From Eremophila alpestris peregrina (lineage: Eukaryota > Chordata > Aves > Passeriformes > Alaudidae), in assembly GCA_009792885.1 (NCBI GenBank), contig WMCF01000015.1, forward strand, positions 14,531,667 to 14,595,666: a DNA stretch of 64,000 nucleotides. Direction: 5' to 3'. Shown here in pieces: positions 38,801 to 50,800 of the stretch (position 1 is the stretch's first letter; the number at the start of each line of letters is the position of its first letter). The notes under the pieces are model-generated. The model had not been told where the DNA came from. It saw only the letters and a program-made list of their open reading frames with translations, and did not search any database. Made by a program: the position numbers and the translations under genes.

Positions 38801-41800
38801 TGGACCTTGCAGTTGCTATGATGCAGTTATGAAATAGGATTGCAGTCTCAGTCAATTAGTAATTTCCAGAATGGTTGTGTTAGCATTTCAGTGCCTGCCA
38901 TTTGAGCATTTAAACCTCAGTGCACAGACAAAGAGCTGAGAAGAGGTAATGATCAATGTAGATTCCAGAGACCTGTACCAAAGCCTGATTTGAATCTTGG
39001 GAACTATACAAGGAAAAGCAAACTCTTCTGAAAGAAAATATTTTTAAGTGTTTAGTATCTTGCCTTGTAGGGTATGTCATCCTTTTGCATCATCTCACAG
39101 GGAAGAGTACATTAAATATAAGAGTCTATCATGATTTTTACTATCTGAATTAATCAGGATGTGTTTTCTTTTTCAGATAATCACTCCATTTAGGAGGCTA
39201 ATATTGTGTGCTGAGAACAGAAAAGAAATGGAGGACTGGATAAGCTCTCTGAAGTCCGTTCAGTCCAGAGAACACTATGAGGTAAGCTGGCATCCCTCTT
39301 GGTGCAACCTAGCACCAACAGGTTTCTAGCTCAACAGATCAAGCTACAGGACACAGAACTGGAGAGTATTCATCCTCCTTAGTATGAAAAGTGTGTCTAA
39401 TGTCAGAGTGAAGCTTCACCTTAAGAACTTCACTAGCAAAATGAGAGCTTATTTGCTAACTTTGGTTTAGAATTTTGGAGGGAGAGCAGGCTGAATACCC
39501 TTTGGAAAATCCTTTTGGTGAGCATTTTTCACTGTCATCCCCTGTAATGTGGAACCGTGCTAATGTCAGTCACCGTAGCTGTGTTCTGTACTTGCAAATT
39601 TGTCTTAACTTCTCCTTTACTAGACCGCACAGTTTAATGTGGAACATTTCTCAGGGATGCATAACTGGTACGCCTGCTCCCACGCCCGACCCACCTTCTG
39701 TAACGTGTGCAGAGAGAGCCTCTCTGGAGTCACTTCTCACGGCCTGTCTTGTGAAGGTAAAGTCCTGCTTGCTTCCCCTGGGTTATCATGCTCTGTGTGT
39801 GGACAGATGGCTGCAGGTTCAGCATGAGTAATGATCCTGAAAGTAATGAGTAATGAAAGAGCCTGAAGGGGGAAATCTCTACACCAGAGTGACTCTCCTC
39901 CAGGCAGAGGGACTGCTACTTATCTGCCTCACCTTCCTGGTGCTCCAGGTGCCTTTTCCAATGGAGCACTTCTTTCTATTGCAGCAACCAGTTTGGAGTG
40001 TACAAGGTGGAGGGTTTGCAAGAAAAGATAGGATTTATTTGAGTTGCACATCAAAAATGTGGAACAAAATAGTCTCACTGGTTTCCAGAATTAGCATTTC
40101 TCAAAAAAAAAAAAATCACTACGGTTTTTTTTGCCCCAAATCTCAAAACATTCTTAACATTGAACAAAGTATTATGACCCTTCCCCTCCAATTCTTGTTT
40201 CCTCTGTTGCTGCTCCTGATCCTGCAGTACACACTGATTTACTGCTTTAAAAATTCTCTCATGCTGTGGGGGGGAGGTAGAAATGTAGTTTACTGCATTT
40301 GATGGTTCAACAGGGGAAATCCTGCACAAAGAGAAAGGAAGTGTGGCTAAGACTTCAGCATTTAGCTGGAAATGATATTTAATGAACAAATAATTATAAT
40401 ATGCCTGAAACAGTGTGTTTATTTTTCCCTGCAAGTTCTGTGAAAAAGTGGTAACAAGTCTGCTTGTGCTAGGAGCCAGCAGAAAATAAAGCATCTGTGT
40501 GACCTTATGAGATGTATGAAAGGTAGAGATATTTAATTACTAAAATAGCTGACTGCCCAGAAAAGAGTTACAGTTACACCATTCATAATTTGATTTCTTT
40601 AGACGTACGTAACCCAACTGCAAATGCATTTCTGTTATTGATGTTATTATATACTTGAGGATAATAATATGTATTAAGGAAATCTTACAAAGGAAACATT
40701 AACCCACTGTCCTGAACTGTCCATGCTTTTAACATAGCTAACAGTGCAGTTGCCAAGGAACAGGACAAGCCAGTTTAGTAGAAATTAGAAGTAGCATGGT
40801 TACTTCCAGCTTCTCTGGTGTATGTTTTCCACTGTGTGTAAGTCCTAAGACAGTTTAAAGGCAATTATGGTATTCTCAGTGTCTGATATTGACAGATGGA
40901 AGTATCATGTGCTTAACTAAAATGCAATTGTATTGCCTGTGTGTACAAATACAGTTATATCTGCTCAGGCAAAGGAAAGGAATGATTTTCATAAAGAATT
41001 TATCCATTCCTAAGTTAATATAGCTATTTTAAAAGGCTGTTTAGCAATAATTACTACTGTAAGATTGCCCATGTTCATGTCTGTAGTTCTCCATTTTATG
41101 TTTTTTCAGTGTGTAATTTTGCACCCAAGTACGTTTTTAATATATAGGGTGTTGGTACTAACTTTACATTAGGGAAGTTCCCATAATTTCCAGATTTGGA
41201 GTTTGTCACCTTTCTGTATAACTTAAGACAAACTAATGCTACATTTATCCACATTTCTGATGCCAGTTTTTACAAAGAGCTTGTGAAAGTGATTTGTATT
41301 TCCTTTCACTGTTTCACAGTTTCATAATTGTGTATGACCTGGAATGTTTTATATGTAGATACTGTGATATTTTTTGTCTATTAATTAGTTTACCTTCTCT
41401 TACTTCTTAGCTCCTATTTTGTATTTTTTTTTCTTTTTTAATAAAATAAGATCTTTAGTTATATATCTAATCTAAATAATTTGACATTTGACTCTTTTAC
41501 TGTAATACTTTATACTTTCTCTGCAGCTATGTATACATGTTAAACCCCATTATCCTTATTTTCTTAATCTAAAAACTGCATTTTTGTTTGATACTTGCTT
41601 CTGCTGTGTGCACTTCTAATGCATTTAATAATTATTTTTTTTCTTTAGCGTACCTGTGTTAGCAGCCTATGCAGTTTGAGAGGACAATCTGGGAAGTTTG
41701 CAGTCTTAAAATTCCCCAGACTTGTTCTCTGCTGCTTTTCCTCATTACATAATTTAAAAAACTTGTTTAAATATTCATGCCTGGCTTCTCAAACCTCCAG

Positions 41801-44800
41801 CACTGCTTTATACTGGGAATCCATTTATATCTAGACTGAATTCAATTCTTTGTGTGGTCATTGATCCCAGGCTACTCTATTATGCCTTGTATTGAAAAGC
41901 ATGAGAGGCTCGAAAGAGATAATTGAGCTCTTCCTCCTGTTAGTGGTTTGGGTTACTGGCACACCAAGTTGTCTTGAAAGTAGCTTAGGGTCTTTGGGGT
42001 CTGATTCTTGACTCTTAGTTGTAGGTAAAAACAAACCTCATTGCTGATATCTTGCAGCTTTTGATAGTTTAGTTGTCCTGTAATATTTTATTATCTTAAA
42101 ATTGCTGTTTTCCAGCAGCCCTGCACAACTGTTTTTTTGTTGGTTTTTTTTTTTAAGTCTGATCACAGACCAGACTACATTTCTTTTGGAGATGATGGGT
42201 GATTTTTTTTCTTCAAGGTACCTTCCATTTCAGCAGCCTTTGTCAAAGATTGGCCACATTAATTAATTAATTGCATGTCACTCTGAGGATACTCCAAGTC
42301 TTGTGGAAACTAGTGTAGAAAAAGATGGTAGGTTAATGCCTTTGCTAGGTAAAAGACTAGTGTGAACTTGCACCTTTTTAGAAGTCAAAGAATTGATACA
42401 AATATGTATATCAACCTGAAGTAAGTAAGTTATAATAAACAAACCAGGCTTCATTCTTGCTACTGCTCAACAAACAATTGACTTCTAAAAAAAATTAATC
42501 GGACTCTTCTTTGAGATACAATCCTGTTCTTCCCCCAAGTTCTTTCTTTTGTGTCTTCTCAAAAGATAATCTATTTTTTCAGTGTTGTCTGTGTTGTGTT
42601 GCTTTAGCTAAAGGACTGATCCCTGTAAAGTTCATCCAGTTTTTACTAGGATAGAGTAATTATGATCTCTGTCCCTTGCTTTAGAAGTTATTCCAAACTA
42701 GCTGAATCAAGAAAGGGTTTTGATTTTTATGCTTCTCAGAGTTTAGCTTCTGTATGGAATGTTTAGGTAAAGAAGCTTAAAGATTGGTATATCATTATCT
42801 ACAGAAACTGTTCCAGAGCTGTATAACCTCAGTTACTCTGTATCAATACTGCATTTCTATCTAAGTCTCTGCCAGTGGAACGCTGCCTTTATTATTATTC
42901 TCAGAAATTTATTTTTTCATGTAGCATTTTGTTTATCATGACAGAATCTTGATTGTTGGAGATCAAGTATAGCTGATAAGTGGGAGAAACCTCTCTCTTG
43001 AACTGCATTCTCCTGTGACGAATCACACAATGTTGTAAGAGCACTTTAGGATGATGAAGTCAATCAGTAAGAAAATACTGGGATTAAATTACCTCTGCAA
43101 ATGCACTTTGTGCACTTTGTCTTTTTCCATTATGATCGAGGGTTTTGCCCACAAAACCCTGTTGTTCTTACCCATTGCCCAGGGAATTGTACAGGCACTA
43201 CTTGCACAGTCATTGCCTCTGATACTTTTGCCACATTTTCTGGACAATGAACAGTGAATGAAGCAGCAAGAAAGAGAAGGGATGTTTGTTGTTAAGGAAG
43301 AGTAGAAAACTGTTGTGTGACTTTATACCACATGTACCCTTCTGTGGTGCAGGGGAAAACATGTAAATAAGATTTTTGATCAAATCAGTAGTTGTGCATT
43401 GTTTATAACCTGCAACCTGTACTGCAGAAATGCTGTTTTCTATAGCTGCAAAGATCAGTTGAACCTGTTCTGAAGTCCCTGATGCTTTGAAGATCTACAG
43501 TGTTGAAAAAACATCTTAATTGTCGTAGTAGTATTACTGAGTGTAACAACAACAATAATAATCCTAATAGTAATTTTAAAAGGCCAGGAAGAAATTAATA
43601 GTGATGGCTAAAAAGCAGTATTATGCTAGCTTTTGGTCAGTAAGACAAATACCTGTTGAAAATTATTATGAAGCAGAGAGTGGCACATCCCCATACTTAC
43701 TGAGAGCCATGCATTACATACAGTGACTGAGGGTCCTGTTCTCTAAAAGTATGGCCATACAACCAATAACTGCACACCTGCCTTCAGAAACTATATTGCA
43801 ATGTTAAGTTTCCTGAGTAACTTAGCTTTTCTTGTATATTAGCTTTCATTGGCAAAGTAATGTCAGTGGGTGTCTAGCCATGTGTCTGCATGTTTTCCAA
43901 AAAATCTCAGATATCAGACTGAGTCATGAATGGGATTCAGTGTAATTTGAGACAAAAGAAGTTAGATCATAGTGGTAACTAATATTGAGGTTTGGTTTAA
44001 AATTTTCCTTTCTTTGCTTGCAAGTTACATCCATGTCTTAAGGTTATTATTGTTGGTAATATTTAATGTTCAGACTAACATGAATTGTTGTTTCATGATA
44101 CTGAGATTGCAGGGGGGTGACCCAAAGAGTCTGATCTGAGATTTGGTTGGTAGGTTATTTACAGTACTTACAAAGCAAACATTACCTGTTACTTGCCATC
44201 TGTAGAGTGGCTTGCTGAAACTTTTCAGAGCCTGGGATTGATTGTCATTGCCTTGTTGAGAAAGAATCTGAATACAGGGTTCCTAAGATCAAGTTCAATC
44301 ATAGCTCAGTAGGGTTTGAACATTCTATTACTTTGTAATTTGTAATTTCCTATTCCCCCTCATCCCTGATTTGTTGTATTTTGATCTGTGTGGCAAAACA
44401 AGTGCTTATCATTTATGCGTAGGGAGCTGAATTTAGTGGCATATCTTATCTGAAACATTCAAATGGTGAAAATTGCTCATGGTCCATCACTTGAAAATAT
44501 AGCCTTTATTTCTGTGCTTCTCTGAGAGTTGGCTTCATTAGATGCTTGGAACCAGCTTAGGTTGGCAAACACACAATGTGATGCTGAGCTGTTTAGAAAA
44601 AGTGAGTCTACCCTGTTAGTTGACAGTTATGGGATATTTGCATGCTTTGAGTCTGTGTTGGTCTTGCTCAAATAGGTCCATGCCCTTCTTAGGTTGGGGA
44701 CCACTGACCTATTTGAGTGAGTCCCTAGGAGTGATCAGAGGGCTGGAGCATCTTTCCAGTGAGGAAAGGCTGAGAGAGTTGGGATTGTTCAGCCTGGAAA

Positions 44801-47800
44801 AGAGAAGGCTTTGGGGTGGTGTAATTGCAGCCTTCCAGTACCTGGAGAGAGCCTGCAAGAAAGATGGAGACTTTTTACAATGACATGAAGGGACAGAATA
44901 AGGAGAAATGGCTTCAAATTGAGAGTAGGTTGAGATTAGATAGTAGGGAAAAAATCTTTACTGTGACAATGGTGAGACACTGGTTACCCAGAGAAGTCGT
45001 GAACACTCCATCCATGGAAGTGTTCAAGGCCAGGCTGGATGGAGCTCTGAGCTCTGGCCTAGTAAAAGATGTCCCAGGGGGGATTGGAACGAAATTATCT
45101 TTAAATGTCTCTTTCAACCCAAATAATTCTGTGATTAAATTAATGCTGCTTTTTGAAATGACTGGGGGGGTTACTGTAAAAACAATGAAACTTCTTTGTT
45201 TTCTTTCATTCTCTTTCTTTCTAGAAAGTAAGAAAGTAAGAGCTGAGCACTTTCACACATCTCCCAGAAAAGTGAGGATTGCTCTCAAACTCAGATAATG
45301 CTTACATAGTCTCAATTCACTTTTTAAATTGATCTGGCAATGGATCAGTGGAATTAAAATGGGGAATTTATTATTCACAAGACATTTTGTACCATGGCTT
45401 AATGTTTTTTAATGGTAGATAAGCGATGGGCCAAAGCCTTGGTAATTTCCTGTCAAATATTTGTTTGAAAAGAGACTACTACTTCTGATCTGCTGGCTAG
45501 TTCTCATAAACCTTTAATGGTCATTGCCAAAATAATTTATATAATGCACTCTAAATAGAATTACATCATGCACTTCCAGTAGAAGAAATACCCACAGTTG
45601 GGTGCGTCAGTCTGTTTGGTCTAATATGGTATAATTAGCTAGGCGTATTAGTTGAGTTGAACAAAATTCAAATAGTTATTAGGTTGTCAGAATGTCTGCC
45701 TAACTACACACTTGTGCTGAGTATTCCAATTAGCAGGCTTCTAATAAAGAATGCAGTAAAAAGTAAGGTTCTTCCTGATTTGATATACGCTCTTGGAAAA
45801 TTTTGTAATCCCCAATTGTATCCTGAATTAAAATATCACCATGTAAGCCCTTCTCTTTCTCATGTTCTGGGAAAAGTAGGCCCAGTATGGTGCCCCAAAG
45901 GCATCTTTTGAGCAAAGAAACAGAGCTCCTGATTCAAAATACTTTTGTAAAACACTCTCCCATGACTTCTGCAATTTCAAGTCAGATATGTGAGTCATGT
46001 TACTGGAGGAATGGAAAAGGCAAACCTATAGTTAAAGATATATTGTACCTTGCACCTGAAAAAATGGGGTCTGATGTGGATTTCAGGGCACACTTAGCAT
46101 GGGCTACAGCTAAGGAGTTAAACCCCGTTTAGAGAGTTAAAGCTGGAGTGATTATGAACTGAATTTTCTTGTAGTTGTTTTGTGTCATGTGTGCAGTACT
46201 TAAGTGACATGTACTTGGCTATTTTATGGGATATCTGTGTTTAATTTTTTAAATGATGTGTATCACTGAAATACAGCAAATAACACAGGATAGATATGTT
46301 TGTCTGTGTCTTGCAGTGTGTAAGTTTAAAGCACATAAAAGATGTGCTGTCCGAGCAACAAATAACTGCAAATGGACTACATTAGCCTCAATTGGAAAAG
46401 ACATCATTGAAGATGAAGATGGTGTAAGTACTGTTCATATTTACAGTATTTTCCAAAGCTGTTTCTTCTTTAGAGGGAAAAAAAAATGCCCAGCCACAGA
46501 AATATTGCTATGTGACCCACTGAAGTTAATGGTAGATGGCTATTTTCCTGAATACTTTTTAAAGATTAATGTGGAATTTAGAACAAAAGTTGTATTCCTC
46601 TCTCACAAGACAAGTCTAGCAACTGTGGGCAATAGATTGCAGATGTATTACAAGGTTTTAAAGGCTACATGTGGAGAAACTCTGCAGCTGGAGAATTGCT
46701 CCCAGAAGTTCCTACTGCTCTTAAACAAAGGTGGTATTTTACACTGTTACCATGCTGTTTTGGCAATCTATTTTTTGTCCTCTTAACCTGTAGCAGTTCC
46801 CCAGGAGGCCTGTTTGGAATTCACTGAACTGAGAGGGGTTTTTGGCGCTGAAAGCAGGAATTTTAAAATTAGCAGGAGAAACAACAAAAGCTTTTGAGAA
46901 GTTGATTGTGATAAATGGATTATTTATACAAACACAGCTGTGTATGAACCACTGGTGTGAAGCTTTTTCCTAGAAGGCTGGTAGTAAGTTGAACACCTGA
47001 GTGTCCTGAGTTGCCCATGGTATTAGTGGGACAAACGGTGCACTGAGTAAAGCTTTGCACTGCATTTGGGACTGCTTTATAGAGCTGTGACTTACCAGCC
47101 ATGGTGAGTGGGTAAGTGAAGTGACAGAGTTCTGTTGTCCTGCCTATTCTTATGAATTTTAGGATTTTTTAATTGGTTTATGTCATGTAGTCAACATAAC
47201 CGAGTGGGAATTTGTTTGTATGACAGAGCCTCTGGGCTTGACTGCCCTGTTGTTATGGTTAGTTGCTACCATGAGTGAGACATGTCTCCCTTCTTCAGGT
47301 GTCATGTTTTCTGCCTAGTATGTGGAATAAAAGTGTAGTCCATTCATTGCTGTTGCCTTCTGAGCATCAGTGTCCCTTAATCCTGGCTGACCAGCATACC
47401 TGCTTCTTTGATGAAAGGATACAGCTGTGGGAAATAGTTTAACTCCACCTATATTTGAGAGATAAAAGCCTTTAATTTCTCTTTCTGGGTATTTAACTCT
47501 AATGACTCCTTCTCCACAGATAGCCATGCCTCACCAGTGGCTAGAGGGGAACCTGCCCGTCAGTGCCAAATGCGCAGTCTGCGACAAGACTTGTGGCAGT
47601 GTTCTTCGCCTGCAAGATTGGAAGTGCCTTTGGTGTAAAGCTATGGTAGGTGCACTGAACCACATCCAGGCATCTCACAGGTTGACAGCTTCGTTGCTTG
47701 CCATTATTTTTGTTTTGTCATTTGACAAGCTGATTTCGGATTAAGTAGGAGCAGGCAGCTTCTGCAAACTCAGGTCTCTCCAGCATTCAGAATTTCTGAT

Positions 47801-50800
47801 GACTGTCCTACTTGCACAGTTAATGTTTAATACACCCACAGATGCAGCTTTTCTTTAATAGGTGTTGCCATCCAATGTATTTTCTCTGCTTTCTTCTAGC
47901 AGTTAACTGAACATTCAGGCACCTGTTCTTTATGCCTAATAATCATATGTTACTTTCTTGTATTTTTTTATTGTAGATATTGCTCTAGTAATATTTTAGT
48001 AATATGTTATATTAATATGTATTAATATTAATGTAGTAACATGTTTATTACTGCAAAATACTGACTTTCTCTTCTTCAGGGCAATCTGTAGGTTGCTGAT
48101 TGAAATTGTCTAACTCACTATTGCTGTTTCCCCAACTATGTTTTCTCTTAATTTTACCAGCTTGTCTAAAAAGATGGGTTGTTATGCAAGTCAGCAGTTT
48201 ATTTATCGTTGAAGCTTCTGGCATATAGGTGTTCAAGGCTCTGTGTGTGAGCAGTAGGAAATGATTGGCATCTCCAGAGGTGACTTGAAATTTAGGTGAA
48301 ATGCAGCCACCTCTCCATGTGCCTTTGTTTCCAATACCTGTGGAAGAGACCTTTACAATATGGAGTTTATGGGGCCCAACTTTTGGAGATGGGTCTGGCT
48401 TGGTAGGTGTGCTAGCTTTGATGCAGGTATGTCTTACAGAGCAGCCCCAGTGGACCAGGCAGGTACAGAGCTATTGTTTTGTCTGTTGCCAGCAGCACAG
48501 ATGTTGGGAGCTTGCTTCTTCCTTCCTTGTGGATGGGGGCAAGTGATTCCCTTGAAAAGATGATTCTTATCTGCTATAGGCATAGCTGAAGATGAAGTTC
48601 TCCAAAATAATGTTTTGTTGAATTAGTAACAAGGCTCTGTGGTTGAACATTTGGGCTTTTTTCCTGTCTCGCTCTTTTTCCCTCTGCACCTAAACATCAT
48701 ATGAGTCCATTTTTGTTCCATAGATAGCATAGTGTCAGTTGTATTTTCACCTCAAAATGCCGCTGAAGGAAAATAATCTTTTGTTTCTTTTGTAGGTTCA
48801 CACGGCCTGTAAAGATCTGTACCCCCGTAAATGCCCACTTGGCCAGTGTAAGGTGTCCATCATCCCTCCAACAGCACTAAACAGTATAGACTCTGATGGT
48901 ACGTAGCACTGTGCTGTGTTCAGTGGTACCTCTGGCTTCCAGTCCCTCTTGGGAGCCATGCAAATAAACAAGGCTAGAATCCTTCAGCTGAGCAGGTGAA
49001 TGCAGTCTGCAAATTTAGAGAGAAGTGTAATTTTCTATGTAGGTTTTTAGAGAATTATTCAACTGTTTTGTTTTTTAAAGTTGCACCAGTAGAAATTTTC
49101 TTCCATTTTACTTATGACCCATAGAAACATTTCAAGTGAATGATCAGAGTCCTCAGATGAAGTGGGCTGATGCCTGCCTGGCATACACCCTGGCACTCCT
49201 TCTGTGAGTTCTCAAATTTTGGATAATTTTGCATTATGCAGAATTATGCTAGCTGAACAGCTCAGATGCAACAACTCCTTTACCAGGTTTAAGAGAGGAA
49301 TTACTTCCATAGCTTCTCTAATTTATTTTTTTTAAATATAAGCAGTGTAAAAATCCTGCAACGCACAGATAAAAACCCAGCAAATGCTCAAACTCAGAGA
49401 TGCTTTTGGTGGTTCAGGATAGAGACATATCAACAGTGGAGATTGGACTTCAAGGCAGAGAGTGGATTTAAAAAAGAAGTATCACAAAATCTTGATTGCT
49501 TTAATGTTATAGTTTTTGTCAATGGCAAAGTAGACCAACAACTTGAATGCAATTCAATGAATTTTGTTTTATGAAGTTAGTAAAAGTGATTGTGTATGCT
49601 GTTTGTACTCACTCTATTTATTTGCTTTGTGGTGTCTTAGACATCATGCTGTCATTTATTACTCATGCCAGGAAGATTGTTCAATATGTGAAATTCATTT
49701 TCTTGGCATTTAAATTAATTAATCAAACCTTATTTGAAATTAGACATTATGATAATGTGGAATTAAATTAGCATCCCTTAATGAAATTTTTTATTTGTAG
49801 CTTTACTATTTTTTTAGTAATTGAAAACAACATAATCATTTTAATATTGCCAGAGACAAATGTCAAAACATATGCATGTGATGTCTGATTTTGAAGTGTT
49901 GCTGGGGAACCATTACCTCCATGGACATTAGTGACAGCAGTGTCCATTAGTGCTTCTGACTAAGGACTTTGTAGAGAGCCTGCTGTAATTAGTTAAGACC
50001 TGCCCTGTCTTTAAAAAGTTTTAAATCACAGCTGAAGGTCTTCTGTTGCTCAGTGATTTTCTTATACATAGTAGTATAACCTCAGTCTGAAAAAAAGGCT
50101 CTTAGGCAAAGTCTCACCTGGGAGGAACTGAGTACAAGTAACTTTTAAAATCTGGGAGTGCTCTTAAAAAGCTCATACAGACATGAATGATCCAGTTCAA
50201 CCCAGTAAAGTTAAAGAAAAATAAGACTGAAAACCAAGCGCTTGTAACTGAAATATTTATTAAATTATGTGATAATAATCTGTGAAGATGAGATTTAAGA
50301 AGTTTTCTAAAGGGTTAATAGCAGTTGAAAAACAATAAAGCTATTGTCTTCAGGATTTTACTAAATCTAGACACTGAAAATACCAGAAACAAACAAAAAA
50401 GAACTGGTAAATCTTATGCAATTATGTTTTCCTTTCAAGGACTAATACTCAGTTTAGCCTTTACATTATGCATGATAAAATGTACTCTTTTTGTTCTTCA
50501 TCCCTATCTTTCTCTTTCACATGATTTCTTTTTGTGTTGTTCATATTAGGAAACCTTATTTATTTCATTCTTTCTAACTATGTTTGCAGGTTTCTGGAAA
50601 GCCACATGCCCGCCATCCTGTGCCAGTCCTCTTTTAGTTTTTGTTAACTCAAAGAGTGGAGACAATCAGGGAGTAAAGTTTCTTCGTCGATTCAAACAGT
50701 CGTTAAATCCAGCTCAGGTCTTCGATTTAATGAATGGAGGACCTCACTTAGGGTAATGACCTTGGAAATCTTGAACAAGCTTTTCCACAAGGGAATTAGG

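Larger units (their letters stand above)
23398..39176 (+). other. Large DGKH intron within the PH domain (15.8 kb)
   Basis: GT-AG intron (gtatgg ... tttttcag). It contains pentanucleotide-rich DNA near 24550, a 1.3 kb antisense CR1, several microsatellites and an inverted repeat (separate entries). The patch at about 26020-26560 is GC-richer, with overlapping open frames on both strands but no family signature. I see no exon, RNA gene or other recognised element in 23398-24540, 24660-32400 or 37900-39176. Confidence 0.85.
39757..46316 (+). other. DGKH intron splitting C1a (6.6 kb)
   Basis: GT-AG (gtaaag ... cttgcag). It holds the CR1-containing composite at 44577-45136. The rest (39757-44570, 45140-46316) is AT-rich, with open frames up to 149 codons that carry no domain signature. 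Nothing else recognised. Confidence 0.87.

Noticed and set aside
39853..40302. 149-codon + frame and overlapping 139-codon minus frame
   Set aside because: Intronic, no conserved motif, low-complexity ends; no splice sites giving a join with DGKH phases.
44825..45298. 157-codon open frame, the second longest in the window
   Set aside because: The first 300 bp are CR1 3' end sequence, which is untranslated in CR1. No protein family match.
46253..46786. 177-codon open frame
   Set aside because: Only 46317-46423 is protein-like (C1a end). The rest is intron read through in frame.
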